Shown here one piece after another: positions 46,950 to 58,000 of a DNA stretch of 64,000 nucleotides. The stretch covers positions 62,001 through 126,000 of the IMG/VR virus record IMGVR_UViG_3300005590_000001; one strand, written 5' to 3'. The notes under the pieces were generated by a model. That model saw nothing but the letters and a program-made list of their open reading frames with translations. It was not told where the DNA came from and did no database searches. Each line of letters opens with the position of its first letter. Positions within the stretch are counted from its first letter, which is position 1. A program made the translations under genes and the position numbers. The DNA is from a virus.

Positions 46950-49900
46950 ATGGCTGCCGATTTTAACCTGCAGGGTGAAATTCAGATTCAACTAGCTAAG
47001 AATGCTGGTAATAAACTCAAACAAGAAATTCAGGGTTTAGAAGCTGAAATTAATTTGGGCGATAAAAGTATTGACTCACTGGTCAAGAAAATTAAAGCAA
47101 TTAAAAAAGTACCGGTGTCTTTACGGGTTTCGAACCAAGCGACATATGATAAGAATTTTGCACCTAAAACGGTTAAGGTTAAATTAGAACTCTTAAATTC
47201 TGAATTAGTTAGTAGTAAGGCAATTAAAGCCGCCGTTTCTAAAAATGCAAAATCGGTAGCCAAAACAACTTCTGATATTCTCAGGGAGAATGGTAAGGGC
47301 GCTGCAGCAGCGTTACGTCAGGATCTTGAAAGAGAATATCCTAGAATGCGTAAATTGTTGGAGCGTATTTTTGATTTAGGATCACAACCTGAAAGTAAGT
47401 TCTTTAAAACTATTCAAAATCAAGTTTTGGACTTACAAAAAACACTTGGTAAAGATGCTGGAATCGGAGATCTTGTCGATAGTTTAGTAAATCGATTTAA
47501 GGGCTTTGATTCTCGTTCTACCAGTAATCTCGTCAAAGGGTTAGAATCTGTTTATCGCGCTTTTGGTCAACTAGATCGATTGGAAAAAGACTTTCAGGGT
47601 CTCAATCTTGTAAATCCTGAAATAGATAAGGCCCGCGAGCAGATTTTCAATTTATTAAATTCTGTGGATGCTGGTAATCTAACTGCTTTAGAAACAAATG
47701 TTAAAAATGCGATAAAACCATTACGCGACGGACTTACTCAAGCTGTTCGCGATGCTAGAAGCTTTGATACTTTATTGAGTGGTTTAAAGCAACGTCGTAC
47801 AAATCTCATTGTTGCTGGTCAAGGCGCCAATTCTTCAGCCATCAGTCAAATTGATCAACAGATCAAAACCGTCCAAAAATTACAAACGGCTGGTAAAACT
47901 TTTGGTCAAGCTAGAGACAGCGATAGTTTCCGCGAAGCTTTTGCAAATGCCAAAGAAGCTCAAAGAGTTACTGATGAGGGTCGTAGAGCGTTAGAGGCTT
48001 TACGTAAATATGAAATTGATTTTAAATCATCTGATTTGATTGATTCAGAAGCGGCGCAAATCTTGCAAGCTGGTTCTCGTATTACAAAAGCTTTTGCTCG
48101 TAGTGAAAAAGCGATTGCAGATGCTAAAAAGAATTTTGCAGGCGCCAATGTTACTGAGCTACGTCAAAAGGGTGCGGCAGAATTACGGCAGATTCCTCAA
48201 TCTGTAGAGAAGTTACAAGGTGTTTTAGATACTATTGATATTTTAGGTAACGACCTAATTCAAAAGGGTATTGACCCAGCTATTATCGGCGTAGATGAAT
48301 TTCGTGCTAAGCTTGTAAATCTAGCTAAGTCTGATGCTCCATTAAATAAGATTACTAAAGAACTAAGCTTTATGCAAAATGAGCTTAAGGCTAGCGAACG
48401 TAGCTTTCGTAATATGGAAAGCTTACTAATCAATATTGACCGTATTGGTGAAACTGCTTTTCAAAGCTTTGCTGGCGGTAAAGACTTTTCTGGAGTTGTT
48501 CCGGCGCTAGAAGCTGCTAAAAAGAATATTCAATCTGGACTTAATAAAAGCGAAAGAGAGCTTAAGGCTCAATTTAACAAAGATGTCATTAATGTTCGAG
48601 ATAGAGAAAAGCTTAACACGTTAATCAATAACAATATATTTGGATTTCAAGATGCGGCAGCTGGTGGACGTCCAGATCAAAGAGGTGCTTTTGAACGAGT
48701 AGAGCGTGATTTTCGTTCTTTTGTAGATCAGGTTGTTTCTGGTGGTGAGCCAGTACGCCGACAATATACTAAGATTAAAGATGCGTTAAAACAGTTCAAT
48801 GCTGAAGCTGTAATTCTTAAAGAAGGTGGCTTTCTTAATGCTTTCGCAAAATCTACTGGTATTGCCGTTAAACGGTTAAGCGCCTTCTTAGTTTTTGGTC
48901 CAGCTCTATATTCTTTGCAATCTGGTTTATTGAGAACATTTAGTGCAGCTTTATCACTTGAAACACAATTTGCCAAAGTTGAACAAATTCTCAGTAAGAA
49001 TGTTTCTTTGACCGGTTCTGCTAGTTCAGAAACAGCAAGATTAACAGATTTTGTTTTCAACTTATCAAAATCATATGGCGTTGCTTCATCAGAAATTGCA
49101 CAAACTACTAAACTTATTGCACAAACTGGTAAGAGTGGTAGGGAATTAGAGCAAATTCTTACTGCCTTGACTAAGAGTGCATTAGGTCCTACTTTTGCCG
49201 ATATTAATCAAACCGGTGAAGCGGCTATCGCAATTCTGAATCAGTTCAGTATTAAAGGTGAAAAATTAGAAGAGGTACTCGGTGGCATTGCACGAGTCTC
49301 TGGATCTTTTGCTGTTGAAGCAGAAGGTATTGCTACTGCTGTACGTAAAGCTGGTGGTGCTTTTTCTGCAGCGTCACCCGGCGATGGCACTGGAGTCTTT
49401 GGTGAATTTGTTTCGGCGTTTACGGTTATTAAAGAGCAAACACGAGAAGCTGACGAGGCGATTGCTACTGGTCTTCGTAATATTTCTATTAGATTACAAC
49501 GTGGTAGCATTCAAAAATTCTTAAAAAAGGAACTCAATGTTGATCTGGTAAAAGGTGGTCAATTTATTGGTATTGATGCTTCAATTAAAGCTATTGGTGA
49601 ATCCTTACGTAAATTAAATATTGAGGCGGGCAGTCCAGTCTTTTCTAATATCATTGAAAAAATTGCTGGTGCAAGACAGTTTGCTAGATTGCAACCGTTG
49701 ATTTTAGGTTATGAACGGCTTGATGAAGTACAAAGGGTGTATGCTGAGGGAGCTAAGGGTGAATTAGATAAAGATGTTGGAATTGCTCTGGAAACAACCG
49801 CTTCCAAACTAACGCGGCTTTCTGAAACTTTTCAAGAATTTGCCAATTCTGTAATTAACACAACGGCATTCAAAATTCTAGTAGATGGATTTACTGGCGT

Positions 49901-52900
49901 AGCAAAAATATTAACTAATATTATCAGCCTTGTCAATAGTTTACCCGGACAAGTTCTTACTGGTATATTAGCCCTTAAAGCTTTATCTTCTCAACGCACA
50001 AAGATTCTTAGTGACATCTTTTTACGCGGTCTTGGGAGTCCTAGAGAAGGATCTTTTGCTATTCCGGGTAGAAATAGTGGGGGAATCATTCCCGGTGGTG
50101 GTCCAGATAAAGATAGTGTACTGACATATCTTACAAAGGGTGAATATGTTATTCCTCGTAAGTCGGTAAAGAAATATGGTGTTGATTTTCTTGATGCTTT
50201 AAGGCGTGGAGTTATCCCATCATATAATGTTGGTGGTGAAGTCGGCAAACAAGCGGTTCAATCTAGTTTCCAGCGACCAAATACTGGAATCGTTGGTGAT
50301 ATTAAAGCTCTACGCAGTATTTTACGTACGTTCCTTAGTTCTTTTAAAGACTTACCGCCAGAAGTTGCTGAAATGGTCAAGGCTGTACGTGTTAGAACCA
50401 TTTCTGAAAAACAACAATTTAAAATTAAAACTGGTGATAATAGAACAGTAACACGGTCTGGATCTCAATTAGCTGGTGTTGCATCTAAAACTGGTAAAAC
50501 TGTATATTTAAATCCTAAAACAGCTACTGGATTTACACCTTTACACGAAGGTGGACATATTATTGATCGTGCTTTAGGTGCTTCAACCGGTCGATCTGGA
50601 ACAGCTAGCTCGCAAAAAGATACTTTTCAACATAAAGTCGCAACAGAAATTCGTAAATCTTATATTGCGGCAGGTAAAACTTCCAAGTATAGATTGACTC
50701 AAGAAGAAATTTTTGCAGATGTTTTGGCAAAAACAACAGATGAAGCTAAACAAATTCTTACTAATACTACAGATGTAAAAACTGGATCCGCCCAACTTGC
50801 TGAATTATTCACAAAGTTAGGTGATGGGCCTATTACTGGGTTAGCTGATTTGAATGCTAGTAATTTTGGCGGAGGAGCAAAACCACCAAGTAAACCACCA
50901 ACTGGGGGAGGTCCACCATCATTCCCTAATGATCCAAATGATCCTAATAATCGTAGATCTAATGCAATTGCAAGAGCGAATGCTCGAAGACAAAGACAGG
51001 CAGCGGGAGGAGGAGGTTTGCCTCCATCTCCTCCTAATAATAAATTATTAGGAACTGGACAAAAGTTATCAAATGTATTTAGTAAATTAACACAGACTGG
51101 ATATGGTAGAATAGCAGTGGGCGGCGCCCTTATTGCCTCAATGGGTGCTCTTGCATCTACCTCAGATGATACCAAAGATTCATTTTATAAAATGACTTCA
51201 ATTATAACTGAAACTTTGGGAGCTATTGCATTAGTTAATTTTCTTTTAAAAACTGAATTTGTCAAAGGCGCATTAGCAAAAGTTGCTGGTCCAAAATTAG
51301 CAAAATCTATACCACTATTGGCAACCGGTGCTATTATAGCTTATCAGGGTTTAAAATTAGTTAGTGAAATTGCAAAACAAAGAGCAGAAGCAGATTTGAA
51401 AGCTGCTACATCCGCGGGAGAGTTTGCGAATGCTTTAGCAAGGATACAGACTTATGATCTTGGAAATGTTACTAGTGGGTTTGGTGATGCTATATTGTCT
51501 ACTTTTCAGAAAAAAGGATTTTTTGGTGGTTTCGGTAGTTTACTCAAAACACCATTCGGCGACTCTGATATTGATAAACAATTTAGAAAAAATCTCATTC
51601 CGCCCGGAACTGGATTACGCGCTGTTGGCGATTTTAATATTAGAGAAGTAGAGCGTATTTTAGAACAAAGACAAGCTGCCGGAGTTACTGGCGGTATAGG
51701 TGTCGGTGTTGAATCAAAAGTTTTCGGTACTATTGCTACTCTTCCAGAATTAATTAAAGATTTAAGAGCTTCTGGTAATCTAGATGCTAATCGAGAAGGT
51801 TTTAGGGATCAAGCTAATCAATTAAGTGCTATTCTTAAAAAACTAAGTGCAGAAGATTTTGATAGAATTAGTACTAATTTAAAAAACATTGGATTTGACT
51901 CTGCCACTATTTTTAAAGAACTTGGTATAGATATTTTAAAAGAAGCAAATATCGCTCGTGCGTTTGATAGTGTTGGAGCTTTTCTTGATAATTTAGAAAA
52001 GGTAGCCCAAGGAGCCAATGCTCGTTTGACTGGTCTAGATGCAAACCTTCAACAAATTTTAAATGCGAATGAAGGCAAGGCTTCAGTTGCTGCTGGATTC
52101 TTTGATAATGCCAAAAGAGGTTTTGGAGCAAGTCCAGAAGTTGTGCAATCTTTACGAGACGTTGCGACAGTTGATCCAAATTTAGCAAAAGCTGCACAAG
52201 CAGAAATTCAAAATGCTTTCTCAGCCAGAACTCTTTCTAGACAAGTTTCCTCTAACCAAATTAATGTTAACGAAGCGAAAGATATTGATACGTTGATTGA
52301 AGGTTTGCGGCAACGTTTTGGTAATTTGGGAGGATCTGGAGAAGTCTTTGAAACTTTCTTACGTAGTCAGCAAACTCAATTAGAAGAGGCGTTGGTTGGG
52401 GGTAGTTTTGACCCTAAGAAAATTAATGATGTAATTGAATCATTCATAAATGATTTGGATAAAGGTAACACTGATGCCGTAGCTAAATGGAAGTCTACGC
52501 AACAAAGTTATCTTGACAGTTTAACAGATTTAACCAATCAAAGATTAGAACTTGAACAAAAAATAATTGGTAGATTAAATAAAGGTGTAGACTTACAACA
52601 ACAATCTTTAGAATTTAGAAGACGGGCTAGAGGTCAGACTGGTCCATTAAGTGCTCAGCAAGCTGCTGGTTTTCAAAATCAACAATTGAATAATCTTTTG
52701 TTAGGCACCGGTATCCAAGATACCAGTGTTGCAGGATTGAGTAAGTCTTTACGTTCTACAGATGAAAGTATTGCAGGATTGCGTGGCGTGCGCAATAGTC
52801 AAAATGATATTGCTAAGCAACAAGGTATTCGTGAGAAAATAGTTAGTGCTTTAGAATATATTGCTGACGGTGGAACAACCTTTGAAAGTGCTATGGAAAG

Positions 52901-53600
52901 ATTTAATAAGGCGGCAGAAAAAGCAGCAGCTTCATCTGATAGATTGACCAATGCTATGACTGGCACTGATGCCCAATTTATTGAAACAATTAAAGCACAA
53001 GCGGCATTTAATCAAGTTACGTCTGCTAGTTCACCAGAACAAGCTAGAGCTTTACTGCTTGGATTTGGCGACGAGGTTCGTGCTGGAGTCGGTCAAATAG
53101 CCGGATCTTCCACAGAGAATAAAGAACTTTTACAATCTTCTCTTGGAACTTCTCCACTTGCGGCTGCTTCTCCTGAAGCTAAGGCTGTACAAGAAGAATT
53201 TAAGAAACGGCAAGAAGCTAATAATGTTCTCATTGGATCTCAAGCAAGTTTGATTGAGTCAAATAATAAGTTGTCAAATACTATTGAACGATCCTATCAA
53301 CTACAAACGAATATGGTGAATCAATTTGCTCAAGCTGCAGATAAAGCAGCTCAAGCTTTCGCGAATATCCCGAATGAAGTCAATCATAATTTTAATGTTG
53401 GTCCGATCGTAATGCGTTTTGAGGGAGCCGCTGCTCTCAACAATCTGAACGAAGCCGTTGGAACTCTTGTTGAGGGGCAAATTAATGAAGCGATCAATAA
53501 CTTTGGGAATGATTTACAAAGACAAAATAAAGGTATCAAAGTTTCTGCGGCTCAACAAAAACAACGTGGTGCTAATGCGGGTAAATTTGGACAAGCATAA
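46950..53600 (+). CDS. tape measure protein with zincin-like and tail core domains
   Basis: At 2216 residues it is the longest gene. The first ~650 residues are helical and charged; ~650-1000 hold the phage tail-core domain (LRTFSAALSLETQFAKVEQIL, AQTTKLIAQTGKSG). A Gly-rich linker with GGIIPGGGPDKDSVLTYLTK follows. A metallopeptidase-like motif HEGGH is at 1199-1203 with a helix containing EEIFADVLA downstream, as in zincins. The C-terminal half has further coiled coils. With roughly 0.15 nm per residue a tail near 330 nm would be expected, if not processed. Confidence 0.9.
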   Translation: MAADFNLQGEIQIQLAKNAGNKLKQEIQGLEAEINLGDKSIDSLVKKIKAIKKVPVSLRVSNQATYDKNFAPKTVKVKLELLNSELVSSKAIKAAVSKNAKSVAKTTSDILRENGKGAAAALRQDLEREYPRMRKLLERIFDLGSQPESKFFKTIQNQVLDLQKTLGKDAGIGDLVDSLVNRFKGFDSRSTSNLVKGLESVYRAFGQLDRLEKDFQGLNLVNPEIDKAREQIFNLLNSVDAGNLTALETNVKNAIKPLRDGLTQAVRDARSFDTLLSGLKQRRTNLIVAGQGANSSAISQIDQQIKTVQKLQTAGKTFGQARDSDSFREAFANAKEAQRVTDEGRRALEALRKYEIDFKSSDLIDSEAAQILQAGSRITKAFARSEKAIADAKKNFAGANVTELRQKGAAELRQIPQSVEKLQGVLDTIDILGNDLIQKGIDPAIIGVDEFRAKLVNLAKSDAPLNKITKELSFMQNELKASERSFRNMESLLINIDRIGETAFQSFAGGKDFSGVVPALEAAKKNIQSGLNKSERELKAQFNKDVINVRDREKLNTLINNNIFGFQDAAAGGRPDQRGAFERVERDFRSFVDQVVSGGEPVRRQYTKIKDALKQFNAEAVILKEGGFLNAFAKSTGIAVKRLSAFLVFGPALYSLQSGLLRTFSAALSLETQFAKVEQILSKNVSLTGSASSETARLTDFVFNLSKSYGVASSEIAQTTKLIAQTGKSGRELEQILTALTKSALGPTFADINQTGEAAIAILNQFSIKGEKLEEVLGGIARVSGSFAVEAEGIATAVRKAGGAFSAASPGDGTGVFGEFVSAFTVIKEQTREADEAIATGLRNISIRLQRGSIQKFLKKELNVDLVKGGQFIGIDASIKAIGESLRKLNIEAGSPVFSNIIEKIAGARQFARLQPLILGYERLDEVQRVYAEGAKGELDKDVGIALETTASKLTRLSETFQEFANSVINTTAFKILVDGFTGVAKILTNIISLVNSLPGQVLTGILALKALSSQRTKILSDIFLRGLGSPREGSFAIPGRNSGGIIPGGGPDKDSVLTYLTKGEYVIPRKSVKKYGVDFLDALRRGVIPSYNVGGEVGKQAVQSSFQRPNTGIVGDIKALRSILRTFLSSFKDLPPEVAEMVKAVRVRTISEKQQFKIKTGDNRTVTRSGSQLAGVASKTGKTVYLNPKTATGFTPLHEGGHIIDRALGASTGRSGTASSQKDTFQHKVATEIRKSYIAAGKTSKYRLTQEEIFADVLAKTTDEAKQILTNTTDVKTGSAQLAELFTKLGDGPITGLADLNASNFGGGAKPPSKPPTGGGPPSFPNDPNDPNNRRSNAIARANARRQRQAAGGGGLPPSPPNNKLLGTGQKLSNVFSKLTQTGYGRIAVGGALIASMGALASTSDDTKDSFYKMTSIITETLGAIALVNFLLKTEFVKGALAKVAGPKLAKSIPLLATGAIIAYQGLKLVSEIAKQRAEADLKAATSAGEFANALARIQTYDLGNVTSGFGDAILSTFQKKGFFGGFGSLLKTPFGDSDIDKQFRKNLIPPGTGLRAVGDFNIREVERILEQRQAAGVTGGIGVGVESKVFGTIATLPELIKDLRASGNLDANREGFRDQANQLSAILKKLSAEDFDRISTNLKNIGFDSATIFKELGIDILKEANIARAFDSVGAFLDNLEKVAQGANARLTGLDANLQQILNANEGKASVAAGFFDNAKRGFGASPEVVQSLRDVATVDPNLAKAAQAEIQNAFSARTLSRQVSSNQINVNEAKDIDTLIEGLRQRFGNLGGSGEVFETFLRSQQTQLEEALVGGSFDPKKINDVIESFINDLDKGNTDAVAKWKSTQQSYLDSLTDLTNQRLELEQKIIGRLNKGVDLQQQSLEFRRRARGQTGPLSAQQAAGFQNQQLNNLLLGTGIQDTSVAGLSKSLRSTDESIAGLRGVRNSQNDIAKQQGIREKIVSALEYIADGGTTFESAMERFNKAAEKAAASSDRLTNAMTGTDAQFIETIKAQAAFNQVTSASSPEQARALLLGFGDEVRAGVGQIAGSSTENKELLQSSLGTSPLAAASPEAKAVQEEFKKRQEANNVLIGSQASLIESNNKLSNTIERSYQLQTNMVNQFAQAADKAAQAFANIPNEVNHNFNVGPIVMRFEGAAALNNLNEAVGTLVEGQINEAINNFGNDLQRQNKGIKVSAAQQKQRGANAGKFGQA

Positions 53601-55057
53601 TGTCAAGCAAAGTAACTTACAATAATAAATATTTAGAACCTGTTCAATCAGTTGCTATCAGCGTAGATCCATCGAGAACCGATGCTGGTGTGCGGTATAA
53701 TAGTCGTTATAATATAACGATTAGTGGTACCATTTTGGCATATAAAGGATCGCCTACTACCAGCGGAACATTTGGTGCGTTTGGCCCAGATGTTTGCGAA
53801 ACTATCGGCGAAAATGAATATGCCGATGCCATTATGGCAAAAAGATGTGCTATTGAATCTTTGTTTAATGAAGACAACAAACAGCTGTATCTTGGAACAG
53901 AAACTGGCGGAAACCCGCTAACCTGTTATCCAAGACTAATTAATTTTACACTTGCAGATTCTACCAATCCTGTTTATGCTCCTTATACTATTGAGTTAGA
54001 AGCAGACACTGTCTATTGTGGCAATTCTTCTATTGATCCAACTGGAGATAGCTGTGTAAGAAGTTACAGCGAAACTTGGGATATTGAATTTGACGATTCT
54101 TTAAAACTTAATTATTATGGTGATAATCGAGTTTTCAGAATAACTCATACCGTGAGTGCTGAGGGTGGCGTAGTTGCTGATAGCGGCGGGAATATTCTAG
54201 ATCCGCTTGATTGTGCGCGAAACTTCGTGTGTAATCGTATCGCCGATAACGCTTTGGTCCCCGATAATTGCATGCCGGATTTTACTGGATGTCCGACCAA
54301 ATTAAACTACGTGGACGTTCACAATATAGATGCGATCGCCGGATCGTATTCAGTTACTGAATCTTGGGTTTGTTCTTCCTCAAATTATGTAGATAATTAC
54401 ACGGTTGAACTTACACAAGATAATAAAGCATCCTGTCCGACTGTTTCCGTTAACGGCGAAGTGACAGGATTTGATACAAGAGTGAGCGGCGTAGTAGCGT
54501 CTGGAGACAGTGCTTATTCCCGTGCCGTCACCTATTTTAATAGTATTGATTCATCTGGAATTCTAAGTCGTGCCGAAGCATATACTAATTTAGATCTGGA
54601 TGACAATTATGTTTCTCGTTCTGTAAGTCTCAATCCATTTGTTGGCACTGTGGGCTACCAATACACATTTAAGAGACGTCCGATCAAACGTATTCCGAGT
54701 GCTACTTGGGAAAATATTACTCTGACTAATAATTGGGGTGAGGAAACACACTCTATTGCTAATATTTTAGGACAAGGTGAAATTATTCAAAAACTTGGTT
54801 CCGTAAAAGTATTAAAACGTAGTTTAAACATTGAAGCAACGTTCCCATGCGGAACTGGATTTCCAATTGATGGACCAAGATTTCACTCTACATATGCTAC
54901 AGATTTACAGAATGTGGTGGACTTGTATGATCCTTATAATAGATCTGGCTATGATGTTGTAGCGGTTGAATCTCAAAATGAGAATTGGGCTGAAGCAGAC
55001 GGTAGTTATACATATAGTGTTTCTTGGGTTATGCAACCTACAGGGATTTGCGTATAA
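53600..55057 (+). CDS. distal tail/tip protein, Cys-rich, 485 aa
   Basis: ATG overlaps the tape-measure stop (TAATG). It begins with a domain YNNKYLEPVQSVAISVDPS and has many Cys (CRNFV-type, CMPDFTGCP, WVCSS). It lies directly after the tape measure, where distal tail proteins that join tube to hub are encoded. The Cys content suggests disulfides or metal. Confidence 0.6.
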   Translation: MSSKVTYNNKYLEPVQSVAISVDPSRTDAGVRYNSRYNITISGTILAYKGSPTTSGTFGAFGPDVCETIGENEYADAIMAKRCAIESLFNEDNKQLYLGTETGGNPLTCYPRLINFTLADSTNPVYAPYTIELEADTVYCGNSSIDPTGDSCVRSYSETWDIEFDDSLKLNYYGDNRVFRITHTVSAEGGVVADSGGNILDPLDCARNFVCNRIADNALVPDNCMPDFTGCPTKLNYVDVHNIDAIAGSYSVTESWVCSSSNYVDNYTVELTQDNKASCPTVSVNGEVTGFDTRVSGVVASGDSAYSRAVTYFNSIDSSGILSRAEAYTNLDLDDNYVSRSVSLNPFVGTVGYQYTFKRRPIKRIPSATWENITLTNNWGEETHSIANILGQGEIIQKLGSVKVLKRSLNIEATFPCGTGFPIDGPRFHSTYATDLQNVVDLYDPYNRSGYDVVAVESQNENWAEADGSYTYSVSWVMQPTGICV

Positions 55058-58000
55058 TGGCTACATATTTAGGATCTCATATTGAATCTTTTGATTGCAA
55101 CATGGGTTGGGGCAACGCTGAAAGTTCTGTTGATGTTACATTAGTAGACTGTGTTGGTGATGGATTATCATTTTCGGCAGGTACTATTGGCGGGCCAACA
55201 AGATTTATTTATGGTAGCTTTGATTACTTTGGTATTTTAGAAAAGTATAATACTGAAGAAAATAGTGGTGCTTACGCCAAACATAGTGCAAATATTAGTA
55301 ATGGTCTTGATATTATCAATGGTGTTGAAATCATTATTAATGATTATTATGGTAGTGTCAATAGTGTACCTAATTTACTTAATGTCTTTGGATACTTAGA
55401 AGATAGTGGTGGTTTTGGCGGTAGTGAAATTAATGATGCTGGTATGCCTTGGAAAGCCATTAGAGCTGGCGTAGAAGGAATTGTAAACAGTCCAGCTACT
55501 GGTAATTTTGGAAATGGAATTACTTATAAGGGATATAGATACAAGATTGATCTTAATGACCTGCCATCGGCTCTTCCATCATATTACAGATTTAACGGCG
55601 ACAGTATTACTCTTACTGACTTCATTGATGAGTGTTGTCTTGCTGGCGGTGCAGATTACTTTATCAGTATGGAACCAGCTACTGTTGCAGATTCTGGTAA
55701 TTTTGTTGGAATTTTTAAAGTCAATACTGTTGATAGAACTACAGAAGCCACAACTGGAAACATCGCAAGTTATATCGGCAGTAATTGTATTTCTGAACGA
55801 GAGTATGGTTTGGAAATGCGCAAAGCAACTAATGGTAAATTTGTTGTTGGGCCTCCGGTCGATCGTGTGTGGTTTGTGCTTCCAACTACCAGTGGTAATA
55901 ATGATCCCACCGGAGGAATTACACAGAGTGAATATAGTAATGATACTGTGTTGCCATACTTTGGATTAGACGGTGATGGTAACTATATTGTTGGTTACGG
56001 CCCATCTGGGGATACGAATGAATATTACTTCGATATAGATATTAAAGATGCTGGATATCCGCAGGTTACTTCTTATACTACGTGCTTGGGTGAATTACGC
56101 GCTGCTAAAAAGGGCCGACTTTCTTGGGAGGGTTACTTAGCAAAACGTAATATGAATCGTTATATTATTAATCCGACTGGTCTACAGACTGAATTTTTTG
56201 AATCTCATGCTGGACCGTCTGGCTTTGCCTTCTCAAGCTATAATGGCGTAGATACTTTTGCAATTCCTAAATATGGTTATGAACAAGCCTTTCACCAAAA
56301 GGGTAGAGCTTACGCCCACACGCACTATCCAACTAGTTCTGGTAGAGTACTAACTTATAATCATGACGGAGTACCCAATCCCTACTTTCTTAGAGCAACA
56401 GCTCTAGGATTACCAGATGCTTTTGGAATCGCAGCGGCTAGAATGCTTGAGGGTGATCTTTACACTAAAGCCTCTACTTCTTCATTTTTTGCTAAAGTAT
56501 ATACTGAATTTAAAAATACACTTGGCGTCGGAAATGAGTTTTTACAGCAAGCTTTAAGACCTAGTGATGCTAGGAATGCTAGTAAATTTGAAGATTTCAC
56601 TAATGGTAATATCGGCGATAAAACTTTAATTATTTATCGTAAGATTAAAGATTTGGCCGATAATTATTATAATCGACGATTTATGGTTTCTGCACCATTT
56701 ACCGTTGGTGCCGTTCAACCAGAATCTTATAATATCCGAACAAGTAATGAACCTACAGATCTAGGATATATAGATGAGTCTCAATGGTCTTCTGCTTATA
56801 GCAATGGTTTAATCCCTGATATCTCTGGAATTGCCACGATTACTTCTGCCGATAATAGATTTCATCCATATGTCAAATATGAAAATGCACTAATAGTTAG
56901 TACTGGAACTGGTATTGTATCCGGCCCATATGACTTTTCTGATATAAGTAGTGAAAGTAAAATCGCTAGTGTGCCAGTTACAGCATCTGGATTTATATAC
57001 TACGATATATTCATTCGATGCAGTACTTTCCCGAATATGGTTTATCAAGACACAACAACATTATTAAACCCGCGGGTAGTCATTGAAATGCCGGGCGCAG
57101 TCAAACCTATTGAGAATGTTCAATCTTATGCTAAATCCTTCTTTAATTTAATGGATGAACGCGGGAATGGAGTCGGTGGTGCTTTTGAAAATGATGCTAG
57201 CGTGAACAACGAATTCATTCAAAAAAGATTAGATAAGGTTGGTGCTGATAAAATCCAGTTTCATGATGGTGAAGAGTTCCATTATGCCGATCTTTATGCT
57301 GTACCCCTCCGCAGTAATTTATTGAGTTACGGCCCTTGGTACGCGGTTGGTGCAGATGGCGGTGTACGTTATGAGAAAAACGCAGAATTAACACCGTGGA
57401 ATTATGGTGGTTACACTGCATTGAATACTGCTGGTAATGCGAGAGCTTCTCAAGAAGTGACAAATCAAACCTTTGAAGAGGCTGGATCTGTTACTATAAT
57501 GGGTTCTCCGTTACTGAAACCGGGTGACCAATTAATAGTTAATGGACCCTATATAACAGATATGAGTGTTCGCACGTCTGATGATGGAATTCAAACTACT
57601 TACAGGATGCAATCTTGGTCTGCGCATAGAGCAATTGACAAATTACGAAGTCATAATAATCGGCGGTTACAAAGATTCATCCGTCAATCTTATCAATCTC
57701 AAAGAATTTACAGAGAAGGATTGAAAAGTGGAAGATTCTCCAATGCGGTAGATTTTATTAGCGGCTTAGCTAACAAGTTTACTAGTTTAGATGAGTACGG
57801 ACAAAGGAACAAACCTAGCACTTCTCATAACTTAATTGGCGGACAATTTAATGGTATGAAATCTGAAGTTGCCATACAACCCTTTTATAATGTTTCTGCT
57901 CAATTAAGTAGTGATTATTTTGACAAAGCATTTATGACTCTTGATGGATTATATCGTCCAGTTTCTACCGTTGAACATACTGGAATGAATTATTTTCAAA

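Noticed and set aside
43986-46950. Contractile sheath gene
   Set aside because: Only one tube-type gene lies before the tape measure and nothing of sheath size is present, so a myovirus is not supported.
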